Below are positions 48,180-56,098 of a stretch of DNA of 64,000 nucleotides, piece by piece; within the stretch, counting starts at the first letter, position 1, and the number at the start of each line of letters is the position of its first letter. The notes beneath the pieces are model-generated. The model searched no databases. It was not told where the DNA came from and saw only the letters and a list, made by a program, of their open reading frames with translations. This stretch comes from Azospirillum sp. SYSU D00513 (lineage in GTDB: Bacteria; Pseudomonadota; Alphaproteobacteria; Azospirillales; Azospirillaceae), in NCBI RefSeq assembly GCF_017356015.1, contig NZ_JAFIQV010000005.1, forward strand, positions 1 through 64,000, given 5' to 3'. A program made the position numbers and the translations under genes.

Positions 48180-48956
48180 ATGCCCGACAGCCACCCTGCC
48201 CCGCCCGCGCCGCGCTGGACCGACGATCTGGCCCTGGCGGTCGTCTTCATGACGCGCCTGCCCCTGCGGCTGCGCGGCGCCCCGGCGGAGGGAGCGCAGG
48301 CGCGGTCGATGGGGTGGTTCCCGCTGGTCGGGGCGGGGGTCGGGCTGCTGGGCGGCGGGGTCCATGCGCTGGCCCTGCTCGCCAACCTGCCGCCGCTGGC
48401 GGCGGCGCTGCTGGCGCTGGCGGCGATGGCCTGGGCCACCGGGGCGCTGCACGAGGACGGGGCCGCCGACGTCGCCGACGGCTTCGGCGGAGGCCGCGAC
48501 CGGACCCGCAAGCTGGAGATCATGCGCGACAGCCGCGTCGGCAGCTACGGCGTGCTCGCCATCGTCTTTTCCGTGGGCATCCGCGCCGCCGCTCTCGCAG
48601 CGCTGGCCGGGCCGCTGGAGGCCGTGCTGGCGCTGGCCGCCTCCGGCGCGCTGTCGCGCGGCGGCATGGCGGTGATGGCACGGCTCATGGCTCCGGCCCG
48701 CGCCGACGGGCTCGCCGCGCGGCAGGGCCGGCCGGGAACCGGAACCGTCGCCCTGTCGCTCGCCCTGTCCGCCGCAATCGCGACGGCGGCTCTGGGGATG
48801 GCGGCGCCCGCAGCCCTGGCAGCGGCGGCGCTGGGCGGCTGGGCGGTGGCGGCACTCGCCCGGCGGCAGATCGGCGGCCATACGGGCGACGTGTTCGGCG
48901 CGGCGCAGCAGGTGGCGGAGGCCGCCGTGCTGCTCACCCTGACGGCCTTGCGATGA
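48180..48956 (+). CDS. cobS: Adenosylcobinamide-GDP ribazoletransferase (cobalamin synthase)
   Basis: Joins adenosylcobinamide-GDP and alpha-ribazole in the last steps of cobalamin assembly at the inner membrane. 258 residues with several membrane helices. The Asp-rich metal motif is HEDGAADVADGFGGGRDR near 85-102, followed by KLEIMRDSRVGSYG, a CobS signature. FMTRLPLRL opens the fold. It is divergent from cobT and 10 bp before a phosphatase gene, consistent with a lower-ligand assembly unit. Confidence 0.93.
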   Translation: MPDSHPAPPAPRWTDDLALAVVFMTRLPLRLRGAPAEGAQARSMGWFPLVGAGVGLLGGGVHALALLANLPPLAAALLALAAMAWATGALHEDGAADVADGFGGGRDRTRKLEIMRDSRVGSYGVLAIVFSVGIRAAALAALAGPLEAVLALAASGALSRGGMAVMARLMAPARADGLAARQGRPGTGTVALSLALSAAIATAALGMAAPAALAAAALGGWAVAALARRQIGGHTGDVFGAAQQVAEAAVLLTLTALR

Positions 48957-48966
48957 GCGGCCCCCA

Positions 48967-49599
48967 ATGAGCAACAGTATGATGGATGGCGTCACGCGCT
49001 GGTGGCTGATCCGCCACGCTCCCGTCCTCAACCCGGAGGGGCTGATCTATGGGCAGGACGACCCGCCCGCCGACCTCGGTGACGGCGCCGCCCTGACGGC
49101 GCTCGCCGCCGTCCTGCCGGAGGATGCGCGCTGGGTGGCCACCCATCTGCGACGCACCATCCAGACGGCCCAGGCGCTGGGCGGCCGGGACCCGCTGGCC
49201 GTGCCCGAACTGGCCGAGCAGCATTTCGGCTCCTGGCAGGGGCTCACCCATGACGGGGTGAGCGCCCGTTTCCCCGAGGAGGCCCGCCGCTTCTGGGCCG
49301 CCCCGGCGACGGAACGTCCGCCGGGTGGCGAGAGCTTCGCCGAGGTCATGGCGCGCGTCGCCAGCGCCCTGCCCCGACTGACGGCGGAGGGGGCCGGGCG
49401 CGACCATGTCGCCGTGATCCATGGCGGTTCGATCCGCGCCGCTCTCGCCCTGGCGCTGGACCTCACGCCCGAGGCTGCCCTGCGCGTGGCGGTGAACACA
49501 CTGTCGCTGACCCGGCTGGACCACATCGCCCTGCCCGGCGGCGAAGGCGTCTGGCGGGTGGTGACCGTCAACGCCAACATGCCCGCCCGTCCTTTCTGA
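48967..49599 (+). CDS. Histidine phosphatase family protein, probably alpha-ribazole phosphatase (CobC-like)
   Basis: 210 residues with the phosphoglycerate-mutase fold. The catalytic motif is LIRHAP, with Ala in place of the usual Gly of RHG. The second His is in AVIHGGSIRAALA, and LAEQHFGSWQGLTHD supplies the acid. It directly follows cobS, so removal of phosphate from alpha-ribazole phosphate is the likely role; this rests on position and fold, not on a diagnostic residue. An ATG four codons downstream is also possible. Confidence 0.8.
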   Translation: MSNSMMDGVTRWWLIRHAPVLNPEGLIYGQDDPPADLGDGAALTALAAVLPEDARWVATHLRRTIQTAQALGGRDPLAVPELAEQHFGSWQGLTHDGVSARFPEEARRFWAAPATERPPGGESFAEVMARVASALPRLTAEGAGRDHVAVIHGGSIRAALALALDLTPEAALRVAVNTLSLTRLDHIALPGGEGVWRVVTVNANMPARPF

Positions 49600-49700
49600 G
49601 AACCGGAAAGGTGCTTCGCACCCAGGGCAATTTCCTTCAATACCGCAACCCCACGCCTCGCCGATCTTCCCCGGAGGAACAGACCTTCAAGGGAACGGCC

Positions 49701-50111
49701 GTGACACGTTGCGCCTTCATCATCGACCGGAGCCTGCCGCAGGGGCTCGTCGCCAACACCGCCGCCATCCTCGCCATGACGCTGGGGATGGAGCGGCCCG
49801 ACCTGGTCGGCCCCGACGTCCGGGACGCCGACGGCAACCGGCACCGGGGCATCACCTCCGTCGTCATGCCGATCCTGGCCGCGGACGCCGAGGGGCTGAA
49901 GGCCCTGCGTGGCCGGGCGGCGTCGCAGGAGCCCGCCGGGCTGGGGCTGATCGGCGTGACCGACGCGGCGCAGCAGGCCAAGAGCTATGACGCATACGCG
50001 GCGCGGCTGGCGGAAACCCCGCAGGAGGGCCTGCGCTACCTCGGCCTGTGCGTCCACGGCCCCGCCGATCTCGTCCGGTCGCTGACCGGCAACCTGCCCC
50101 TGATGAAGTAG
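49701..50111 (+). CDS. DUF2000 family protein
   Basis: 136 residues of the DUF2000 family, which has a peptidyl-tRNA hydrolase II-like fold but no known function. Recognisable stretches are IIDRSLPQGLVANTAAILAM and DADGNRHRGITSVVMPIL. The GTG at 49701 has AAGGGAAC upstream. It lies 7 bp before a LysE-type gene, so the two are probably cotranscribed. Confidence 0.8.
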   Translation: MTRCAFIIDRSLPQGLVANTAAILAMTLGMERPDLVGPDVRDADGNRHRGITSVVMPILAADAEGLKALRGRAASQEPAGLGLIGVTDAAQQAKSYDAYAARLAETPQEGLRYLGLCVHGPADLVRSLTGNLPLMK

Positions 50112-50118
50112 GCCCGCC

Positions 50119-50712
50119 ATGTCGACCGCACTCTGGCTCTCCATGGGCTCCTTCGCCCTGGCCGCCTCCATCTCGCCCGGTCCGGTCAACGTCGTGGCTC
50201 TGGCCAGCGGCGTCCATCACGGCTTCCGCGCCAGCCTGCGCCATGTGACGGGGGCGACGGTGGGCTTCACGCTGCTCCTCCTGCTGTCCGGCTTCGGCCT
50301 TGCCGAACTGCTGGCCCGCTGGCCGGCCACGGCCGACGCCGCGCGCTGGGCCGGGGCGGCCTTTCTGCTCTACATGGCCTGGACGCTCTGGAGGGCCGGG
50401 GGCGCCGTCTCGGGACCGGCCGGCGTGCGCCCGCCGTCGCTCCTGCACGGCGCCGCGCTGCAATGGCTGAATCCGAAGGCCTGGATCGCCGCCGTCGCCG
50501 GGATGAGCGCCTATGGGGCCGGCGAGGGCACCGGTCGCATCCTGCTGTTCGCGGCGGTCTATTTCGCGGTCTGCTACGCTTCCATCGCCGCCTGGGCCTA
50601 TGCCGGCGCCCGCCTGCGGCATCTTTTCGCCGACGCGGGGCGGATGCGCCTGTTCAACCGCGCGATGGCCGTCCTGCTCGCCGCCGGCGCCGCCTACACG
50701 ACGATCCCGTAG
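50119..50712 (+). CDS. LysE family amino-acid exporter
   Basis: 197 residues with six hydrophobic segments. The family start, ALAASISPGPVNVVALASGVHHG, contains the PGP motif in the first helix. LLLLSGFGLAELLARWP and LQWLNPKAWIAAVAGMSA (the NPK motif) follow. It exports an amino acid or related metabolite; the substrate is unknown. It converges on an AraC regulator whose 3' end is 3 bp away. Confidence 0.85.
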   Translation: MSTALWLSMGSFALAASISPGPVNVVALASGVHHGFRASLRHVTGATVGFTLLLLLSGFGLAELLARWPATADAARWAGAAFLLYMAWTLWRAGGAVSGPAGVRPPSLLHGAALQWLNPKAWIAAVAGMSAYGAGEGTGRILLFAAVYFAVCYASIAAWAYAGARLRHLFADAGRMRLFNRAMAVLLAAGAAYTTIP

Positions 50713-50715
50713 AGG

Positions 50716-51561
50716 TCAGGCCGCCCTGGCGACGGCGTATCCGGTGACGGCGTATTGGCGGGGCGTCGCCGCGAGGTGGCGCTTGAAGGCCCTCTGGAAA
50801 TGGGCCTGGTCGGCGAAGCCGGCCTCCAGCGCCACCTCCACGATGGGCCGGCCGCGGCGCAGCTCCCTCTGGCCGTACTGGATGCGGCGGTTGACCTGAT
50901 AGGCGTGGGGCGTCAGCCCGTAACGGGCCTTGAAGGCGCGCACCAGATAGGAGGGCGAAAGCCCGGAGGCCGCGCAGACATCCGCCAGCCGGAGGGGTTC
51001 GGTGCAGTTGGCGGTGATGAAGTCGGCCGCGCGCTCCAGACCGGCGGGCGTCCCGTCCGCGTCCATGCGCCGGGCCTGCTCGCCGCCCTGCTCCAACCGC
51101 CGGTGCAGGCCGGCGAAGAAGGACGTCGCCGCGCATTCCTTTTCCAACACCTCCGCCGTCCCGTCGAACAGCCGGTCGAAAAGCCCGTTCAGCGCGCCGT
51201 AGAGCGCCGGATCGGTGCTGAGGACAGCACCATAGGGCCGGAAACCGCCGCCCTGCTGGATCTCCGTCAGCCAGGGCACGTCCGCGTAGAGCATGCGGTA
51301 GGACCAGGGCAGGTCCTGGAGCGGGTTGCAGGCGTGCGCCTCCTCCGGGTTCATCAGCACGACCGTGCCCGGTGCGGCCTCGTGCCGGGCGCGCCCGTTC
51401 CGGTATTCGCTGCGCCCGCCGGTGACGAGGCCGATGGAAAAGGTCGGGTGGCTGTGCAGGCCGTAGCAGACGTCGCGCCCGTCCGCGACCTCGCGCGCCT
51501 CCAGGAAGGGAAGAGCGGGATCGCGCCAGAAGCGGTGGAGATCGGACACCGGGCGGGCCAT
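50716..51561 (-). CDS. AraC family transcriptional regulator
   Basis: 281 residues: an N-terminal cupin (about 20-150; FSIGLVTGGRSEYRNG, GTVVLMNPEEAHACNPL) and a C-terminal pair of helix-turn-helix motifs (about 180-275; RLADVCAASGLSPSYLVRAF, EVALEAGFADQAHFQRAFKR). The conserved GFADQAHFQRAFKRHLAATP end is typical. The ATG at 51559-51561 gives the MARPVSDLHRFWRD start. AraC regulators of this type often lie next to LysE exporters, so it may control the adjacent one. Confidence 0.88.
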   Translation of the reverse strand: MARPVSDLHRFWRDPALPFLEAREVADGRDVCYGLHSHPTFSIGLVTGGRSEYRNGRARHEAAPGTVVLMNPEEAHACNPLQDLPWSYRMLYADVPWLTEIQQGGGFRPYGAVLSTDPALYGALNGLFDRLFDGTAEVLEKECAATSFFAGLHRRLEQGGEQARRMDADGTPAGLERAADFITANCTEPLRLADVCAASGLSPSYLVRAFKARYGLTPHAYQVNRRIQYGQRELRRGRPIVEVALEAGFADQAHFQRAFKRHLAATPRQYAVTGYAVARAA

Positions 51562-51655
51562 GCCGGACCTCAAGGACGTTGTGGGGAGCGTTGCGGGTAG
51601 CCCCAGGATCGCGCGGATCGCGGGCCTTTTCAACCGCCCGCCATCACGCGCGCGG

Positions 51656-52876
51656 TCACACCCGCCGGAAGGCCAGCGCGGCGTTGAGCCCGCCGAAAGC
51701 GAAGGAGTTGGACAGGGCCGCCCCGATGGAAGCCTGCCGCGCCTCGTTCGGCACGACGTCCAGCGCGCATGCCGGGTCGGGCTCGACCACGCCTATGGTC
51801 GGCGGCACCACACCATGACGCAGGGCCAGCAGCGTCGCCGCCGCCTCCAGGGCACCGGCGGCGCCCAGCGCGTGGCCCAGCATGGATTTGCTGGACGACA
51901 CCATCAGCCGGCGCGCGTGATCGCCGAACAGGCCGTGAATCGCGCGGGCCTCCGTCGCGTCGTTGGCGGTGGTGCCGGTGCCGTGGGCGTTGACGTAGCC
52001 GATGTCCTCGGGCGCCAGCCCGGCATCGGTCAGGGCCGCCGCCATGGCGCGGCCGGCGCCGGCGGCGTCCGGGGCGGTGATGTCCTTGGCGTCCGCCGAC
52101 ATGCCGAAGCCGGCGATCTCCCCCAGGATCTCGGCGCCGCGGGCGCGGGCGCGGTCCATCCGCTCCAGCACGAGGACCGCCGCGCCCTCCCCCAGCACCA
52201 TGCCGTTGCGGGTGCGGCAGAAGGGCCGGCAGCCGTCGGGGCTGACGACGCGCAGCGCCTCCCACCCCTTCAGCGAGCCGAGCGTCAGGGCGGCGTCCGT
52301 GCCGCCGGTCAGCGCCGCGTCCACCATGCCCGCGCGCAGCATCTGGCAGGCCATGCCGATGGCGTGCCCGGCCGAGGCGCAGGCGCTGCTCGTCATGAAG
52401 GCCGGGCCGGTCAGCCCGAACTCCATGGACAGGTGGGAGGCCGGTGCGCTGATCATCAGCTTCGGCACCGTGACGGGGTGCAGCCGGTTCGACCCTTGCG
52501 CGTAGAGGCGGTGGAAGCTGTCGTCGAGTGTCGAGATGCCGCCGACGCCCGTGCCGAGGATGGTCGCGGTCCGCGCGCCCAGCTCCGCGTCGAAGGACAG
52601 GCCCGACGCCGCCACCGCCTCCCGTGCCGCGGCCAGCGCGAACTGCGCGGCTCGGTCGAGCAGCCCGAGGCGGGCGGGGTCGAACAGCGCCGCCGGATCG
52701 AAGCCCTTCACCTCGGCGGCGATGCGCACCGACAGGCGCTCGGTCGGCACGAGAGTCAGCGGACCGATGCCCGGGCGCCCCGCGAACAGGGCCTCGGCGA
52801 AGGCCGGCAGCCCGATCCCGACCGGCGACACCACGCCGATACCGGTGACGGCGATCCCGGTGCCGGTCTGCGCCAT
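51656..52876 (-). CDS. Beta-ketoacyl-ACP synthase (FabF/NodE type)
   Basis: Elongates an acyl chain on an acyl carrier protein. 406 residues with the full catalytic set of KAS II enzymes: Cys in SSACASAGHA near 167, His in YVNAHGTGT near 298, Lys and His in SSSKSMLGHALGAAG near 327-333. LGEGAAVLVLE and NSFAFGGLNAALAF are also family blocks. It lies 5 bp after a dedicated acyl carrier gene, so it probably makes a special fatty acid and not bulk lipid. NodE is a related enzyme with similar context; FabF is the alternative. Confidence 0.9.
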   Translation of the reverse strand: MAQTGTGIAVTGIGVVSPVGIGLPAFAEALFAGRPGIGPLTLVPTERLSVRIAAEVKGFDPAALFDPARLGLLDRAAQFALAAAREAVAASGLSFDAELGARTATILGTGVGGISTLDDSFHRLYAQGSNRLHPVTVPKLMISAPASHLSMEFGLTGPAFMTSSACASAGHAIGMACQMLRAGMVDAALTGGTDAALTLGSLKGWEALRVVSPDGCRPFCRTRNGMVLGEGAAVLVLERMDRARARGAEILGEIAGFGMSADAKDITAPDAAGAGRAMAAALTDAGLAPEDIGYVNAHGTGTTANDATEARAIHGLFGDHARRLMVSSSKSMLGHALGAAGALEAAATLLALRHGVVPPTIGVVEPDPACALDVVPNEARQASIGAALSNSFAFGGLNAALAFRRV

Positions 52877-52881
52877 GGGGA

Positions 52882-53163
52882 TCAGGCGGCGGACGGGGTG
52901 GCGGAGGGGGCGGCCTTCGGGGACGCCACCGCCCGCTCCACCGCGCCGATCACGTCGCCGACGGTGTTGAAGCCGCTCGCCGCGTCGTTGGCGTTGAAGG
53001 GGATCTCGATGTCGAACCGCTCCTCCAGCGCGAAGATGATCTCGATCACGTCCAGCGAGGCGATGTTCAGCTCCATGAGCCGCGCCTCAGGGACGAGGCG
53101 CTCGCGCCCGACCCGGCCCTTCTCGGCGATGATCGTCAGGACGTCCTCAACCAGTTCCGTCAT
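52882..53163 (-). CDS. Dedicated acyl carrier protein
   Basis: A 93-residue carrier. Ser36 in ELNIASLDVIEIIFALEE should carry phosphopantetheine; the usual Asp before Ser-Leu is Ala here. The helical four-bundle pattern is normal, but the C-terminal tail (ASPKAAPSATPSAA) is long and Ala/Pro-rich. The ATG overlaps the stop of the LpxD-like gene by 4 bases. Together with the ketoacyl synthase it resembles the NodF-NodE pair and the special carriers used for lipid A acyl chains. Confidence 0.9.
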   Translation of the reverse strand: MTELVEDVLTIIAEKGRVGRERLVPEARLMELNIASLDVIEIIFALEERFDIEIPFNANDAASGFNTVGDVIGAVERAVASPKAAPSATPSAA

Positions 53164-54290
53164 TCGCTGCCCTCCGGTGGCGCGCCAGCGGCGTTGCTGC
53201 CGACGGGCAGGCTATCGCGCCCGTCCAGCGCCTTCACCCGGCTCTTTAGGTCTGCCACTTCCGCGAAGAGCCGCTTCAGCCGCGCCAGCCCCTTGTACTG
53301 CTCGAAGGCGCGGGCGCGCGGCACCGCCGGATAGCCCATGTAGACGGATTTGGGCGGGATGTCGGTGCCGACGCCGGAGTTGGCGGCGACCACCGCGTCG
53401 CTGCCGATCCGCACATGGTCGGCCACCCCGACCTTGCCGGCCAGCACCACCCGGTCGCCGATGACCGTGCTGCCGGCGACGCCGACATGGCCGCACAACA
53501 TGCAGTTGGTGCCGATCTCCACGTTGTGGCCGATCTGCACGAGGTTGTCGATCTTGGTGCCGGACCCGATGCGCGTGGCCTTCACCGTGCCCCGGTCGAT
53601 GGTGGCGTTGGCGCCGATCTCCACGTCGTCGCCGAGGATCACCGTGCCGATGGAGTTGATGCGGTGGATCAGCACGTTGGTGCCGACCACCCGGCCGGTC
53701 GCCTTGGCCGATTCGACGCTGCCCGGCTCCGGCGTGACGAAGCTGAAGCCGTCGTTGCCGACGGCGGCGTTGGGGTGGAGGATGCAGCGGTCGCCCATCA
53801 CCACCCGCTCGCCGACGCGCACGCCGGGATGCAGCAGGCAGTCCCGGCCGATCACCGCCTCCGCCCCCACCGTGACCTGCGGCATGACGATGGTGCCGTC
53901 GCCGACCACCGCCCGCGGCCCGACATAGGCGAAGGGACCGACCGACACGCCCTGCCCCAGCACGGCGTCGGGCGCCACGAAGGCGCTCGGGTGCACGCCG
54001 GGCTCCGCGTGGACCGGCTTCTCGAAGACGTCCAGCAGCCCCGCCATGGCGAAGCGCGGGCGCTTGACGACGATCAGGCCGGCGAGCCCTTCCGGAACCT
54101 CCGCCCCCTCGGCGACCACGGCGGCGCGGGCCTTGCTGCCGGGCAGCAGCGCCAGCAGCGCCTTGTCCATGGCGAGCGCCAGGTCGCCCGGCCCCTCGGC
54201 TTCGGACGGGTGGACGGCGCGCAGGATCTCGATGGAACCGTCGCCCTCGACACGGGCGTCCAGGGCGGCGGCGATCTCGGAGAGCTTCAT
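53160..54290 (-). CDS. LpxD-like UDP-3-O-acylglucosamine N-acyltransferase
   Basis: The 376-residue left-handed beta-helix acyltransferase transfers a hydroxyacyl chain from ACP to an amino sugar. The N-terminal uridine-binding domain spans about 1-100; hexapeptide repeats from about 105 to 320 (LGQGVSVGPFAYVGP, AVIGRDCLLHPGVRVG, VEIGANATIDRGT, VQIGHNVEIG with the catalytic His). The C-terminal helix is long, giving a slightly bigger protein than usual LpxD. It is not next to fabZ or lpxA, the usual lpxD neighbours, but to an ACP and ketoacyl synthase, so it is probably a specialised paralogue. Confidence 0.87.
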   Translation of the reverse strand: MKLSEIAAALDARVEGDGSIEILRAVHPSEAEGPGDLALAMDKALLALLPGSKARAAVVAEGAEVPEGLAGLIVVKRPRFAMAGLLDVFEKPVHAEPGVHPSAFVAPDAVLGQGVSVGPFAYVGPRAVVGDGTIVMPQVTVGAEAVIGRDCLLHPGVRVGERVVMGDRCILHPNAAVGNDGFSFVTPEPGSVESAKATGRVVGTNVLIHRINSIGTVILGDDVEIGANATIDRGTVKATRIGSGTKIDNLVQIGHNVEIGTNCMLCGHVGVAGSTVIGDRVVLAGKVGVADHVRIGSDAVVAANSGVGTDIPPKSVYMGYPAVPRARAFEQYKGLARLKRLFAEVADLKSRVKALDGRDSLPVGSNAAGAPPEGSE

Positions 54291-54381
54291 GGCGGGAACG
54301 GAGTCCGGGGCAGTGGAGGGGCCGCGACGCTAGCATGGATAACCGGCGCGGGCGAAGCGCCTCGGTGCCGCCCGGCGCCTG

Positions 54382-55188
54382 CTACTCCCCGGTCTGCAGC
54401 AGCGCCCCGCGAACCCGCGCCCGGTGCAGGGCACGCAGGAAGATCGTCACCCCAGCCGCCATGAACAGCCCGTTCAGGCCGAAGGCCCAGGCCAGATGGT
54501 CCCAGCGCACCGCGCCGTCGAACAGGACCGCGCGCATGCCCTCGAACACGTGGGTGGAGGGCAGCGACAGCGCCACCCATTGCAGCCATCCGGGCAGCAC
54601 GCTCACCGGGTAGTAGACCGCGCTGACCGGCGCGAGCGTGAAGACGGCGATCCAGGCCAGCCCTTCCGCGCCCATGCCGTGGCGCAGGATCAGCGCGATG
54701 ATCACCAGCCCGATGGCCCATCCCATCAGGATGAGGTTGACGAAGAAGAGGGCGAGCGGCAGGCCCAGGTCGAACACGGAATAGCCGAAGAGGGGAATGG
54801 CCAGCAGCGCCGCCGGCGCGACGCCGATCAGCGTGCGCAAGAGGCTCATCACCATCAGCGATGCCACCCATTCGCCGGGGCGCAAGGGCGTCACGAACAG
54901 ATGGCCCAGGTTGCGCGACCACATCTCCTCCAGGAAGGAGACGGAGACGCCGAGCTGGCCGCGCAGCAGCACGTCCCACAGCAGCACGCCGCTGACCAGC
55001 ACGCCCGCCCCTTGCGCCACCCAGCTGCTGTTGCCGGCCATGAACTGGTTGATGTAGCCCCACAGGATCATCTGGAGCGTCGGCCAGTAGGCCAGCTCCA
55101 GGATACGCGGCCAGGACCCGCGCAGCAGGTACCAGTAGCGCAGCACCATGGCCCCGACCCGCCGGGGCGAGAAGCCGGACAGCTCCAT
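54382..55188 (-). CDS. ABC-2 type transporter permease
   Basis: 268 residues with six membrane helices of the ABC-2 exporter type, the group that includes NodJ and O-antigen or polysaccharide exporters. WYLLRGSWPRILELAYWPTL opens the protein, and LGHLFVTPLRPGEWVASLMV lies in the central loop. The ATG at 55186-55188 has GAGG at 8 bases; an alternative ATG at 55212 would overlap the ATPase stop. It follows the ATPase gene by 10 bp, so the two form one exporter. The substrate is unknown. Confidence 0.85.
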   Translation of the reverse strand: MELSGFSPRRVGAMVLRYWYLLRGSWPRILELAYWPTLQMILWGYINQFMAGNSSWVAQGAGVLVSGVLLWDVLLRGQLGVSVSFLEEMWSRNLGHLFVTPLRPGEWVASLMVMSLLRTLIGVAPAALLAIPLFGYSVFDLGLPLALFFVNLILMGWAIGLVIIALILRHGMGAEGLAWIAVFTLAPVSAVYYPVSVLPGWLQWVALSLPSTHVFEGMRAVLFDGAVRWDHLAWAFGLNGLFMAAGVTIFLRALHRARVRGALLQTGE

Positions 55189-55198
55189 GCCCAAGGCC

Positions 55199-55987
55199 TC
55201 ACTCGGCGGCATCGGCGGCCTCCGGCTTGTCCGCGCCGCTGGCGGTGCCACGGGCACGGGCGATGTCGAGGAAGACTTCTTCCAGCGAGCCGCGGCCATA
55301 GCGCGCCAGCAGGGCCACGGGCGCCCCCCGGTCCACGATCCGCCCCTGGCGCATCATCAGGACCGTGTCGCACAGCCGCTCCACCTCCAGCATGTTGTGG
55401 GAGGCCAGCAGGATCGTGGCGCCGGTCTCCCGCCGGTACTCCTCGAGATAGGTGCGGATCCAGTCGGCCGTGTCCGGGTCGAGCGAGGCGGTCGGCTCGT
55501 CCAGCAGCAGCAGTTCCGGCCGGTTCAGCAGCGCCTTGGCCAGCGCCACCCGCGTCTTCTGCCCGGCGGACAGGCCACCGGACGGGCGATCGAGGAAGCG
55601 GGTCAGCTCGAGATGCGCGGCCAGCTCCCGCACCCGCGCCGCCACGCCGGACAGGCCATAAAGATGGCCGTAGACGGTCAGGTTCTCGCGCACCGTCAGC
55701 CGGTGCGGCAGTTCCACATAAGGAGAGGAGAAGTTCATGCGCGGCAGGACGCGGTGGCGCTGGCGCACCATGTCCGCCCCCAGCACCTCGATCCGCCCCT
55801 CGCTGGGCAGAAGCAGCCCCAGCAGCATGGAGATGGTCGTGGTCTTGCCGGCCCCGTTGCCCCCGAGCAGGCCGGTCACCGACCCGCCGGGGACGGCGAA
55901 GGAGATGGCGTCCACGGCGACGACCGGATTCGTTGGGGACCCGAATCGTTTGGTCAGGCCCTCGGCCTTGATGGCATACTGGTTCAT
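55199..55987 (-). CDS. ABC transporter ATP-binding protein
   Basis: The 262-residue ATPase half of the exporter. Walker A is LLGGNGAGKTTTISM at about 40-54, the signature is GGLSAGQKTRVALAKAL near 138, Walker B is LLLLDEPTASLDPDT near 160, and the H-loop is ASHNMLEVERL. The Q-loop is FSSPYVELPHRLTVREN. This composition fits the NodI/DrrA-like branch. The C-terminus is Ala-rich. The start faces regB across about 110 bp. Together with the permease it is the first pair of the run that continues into lpxD-like, acp and ketoacyl synthase genes. Confidence 0.9.
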   Translation of the reverse strand: MNQYAIKAEGLTKRFGSPTNPVVAVDAISFAVPGGSVTGLLGGNGAGKTTTISMLLGLLLPSEGRIEVLGADMVRQRHRVLPRMNFSSPYVELPHRLTVRENLTVYGHLYGLSGVAARVRELAAHLELTRFLDRPSGGLSAGQKTRVALAKALLNRPELLLLDEPTASLDPDTADWIRTYLEEYRRETGATILLASHNMLEVERLCDTVLMMRQGRIVDRGAPVALLARYGRGSLEEVFLDIARARGTASGADKPEAADAAE

Positions 55988-56098
55988 GACCGTTGAATAT
56001 GGCCGGTGCTGCGCGAAACGCCAGCCCGGCCGATGCCCGCGCACGTCACGAAGAATCGCGCGGTGCCGGGAATGGGGTTGGAAGGGGAACGTGGGCCG

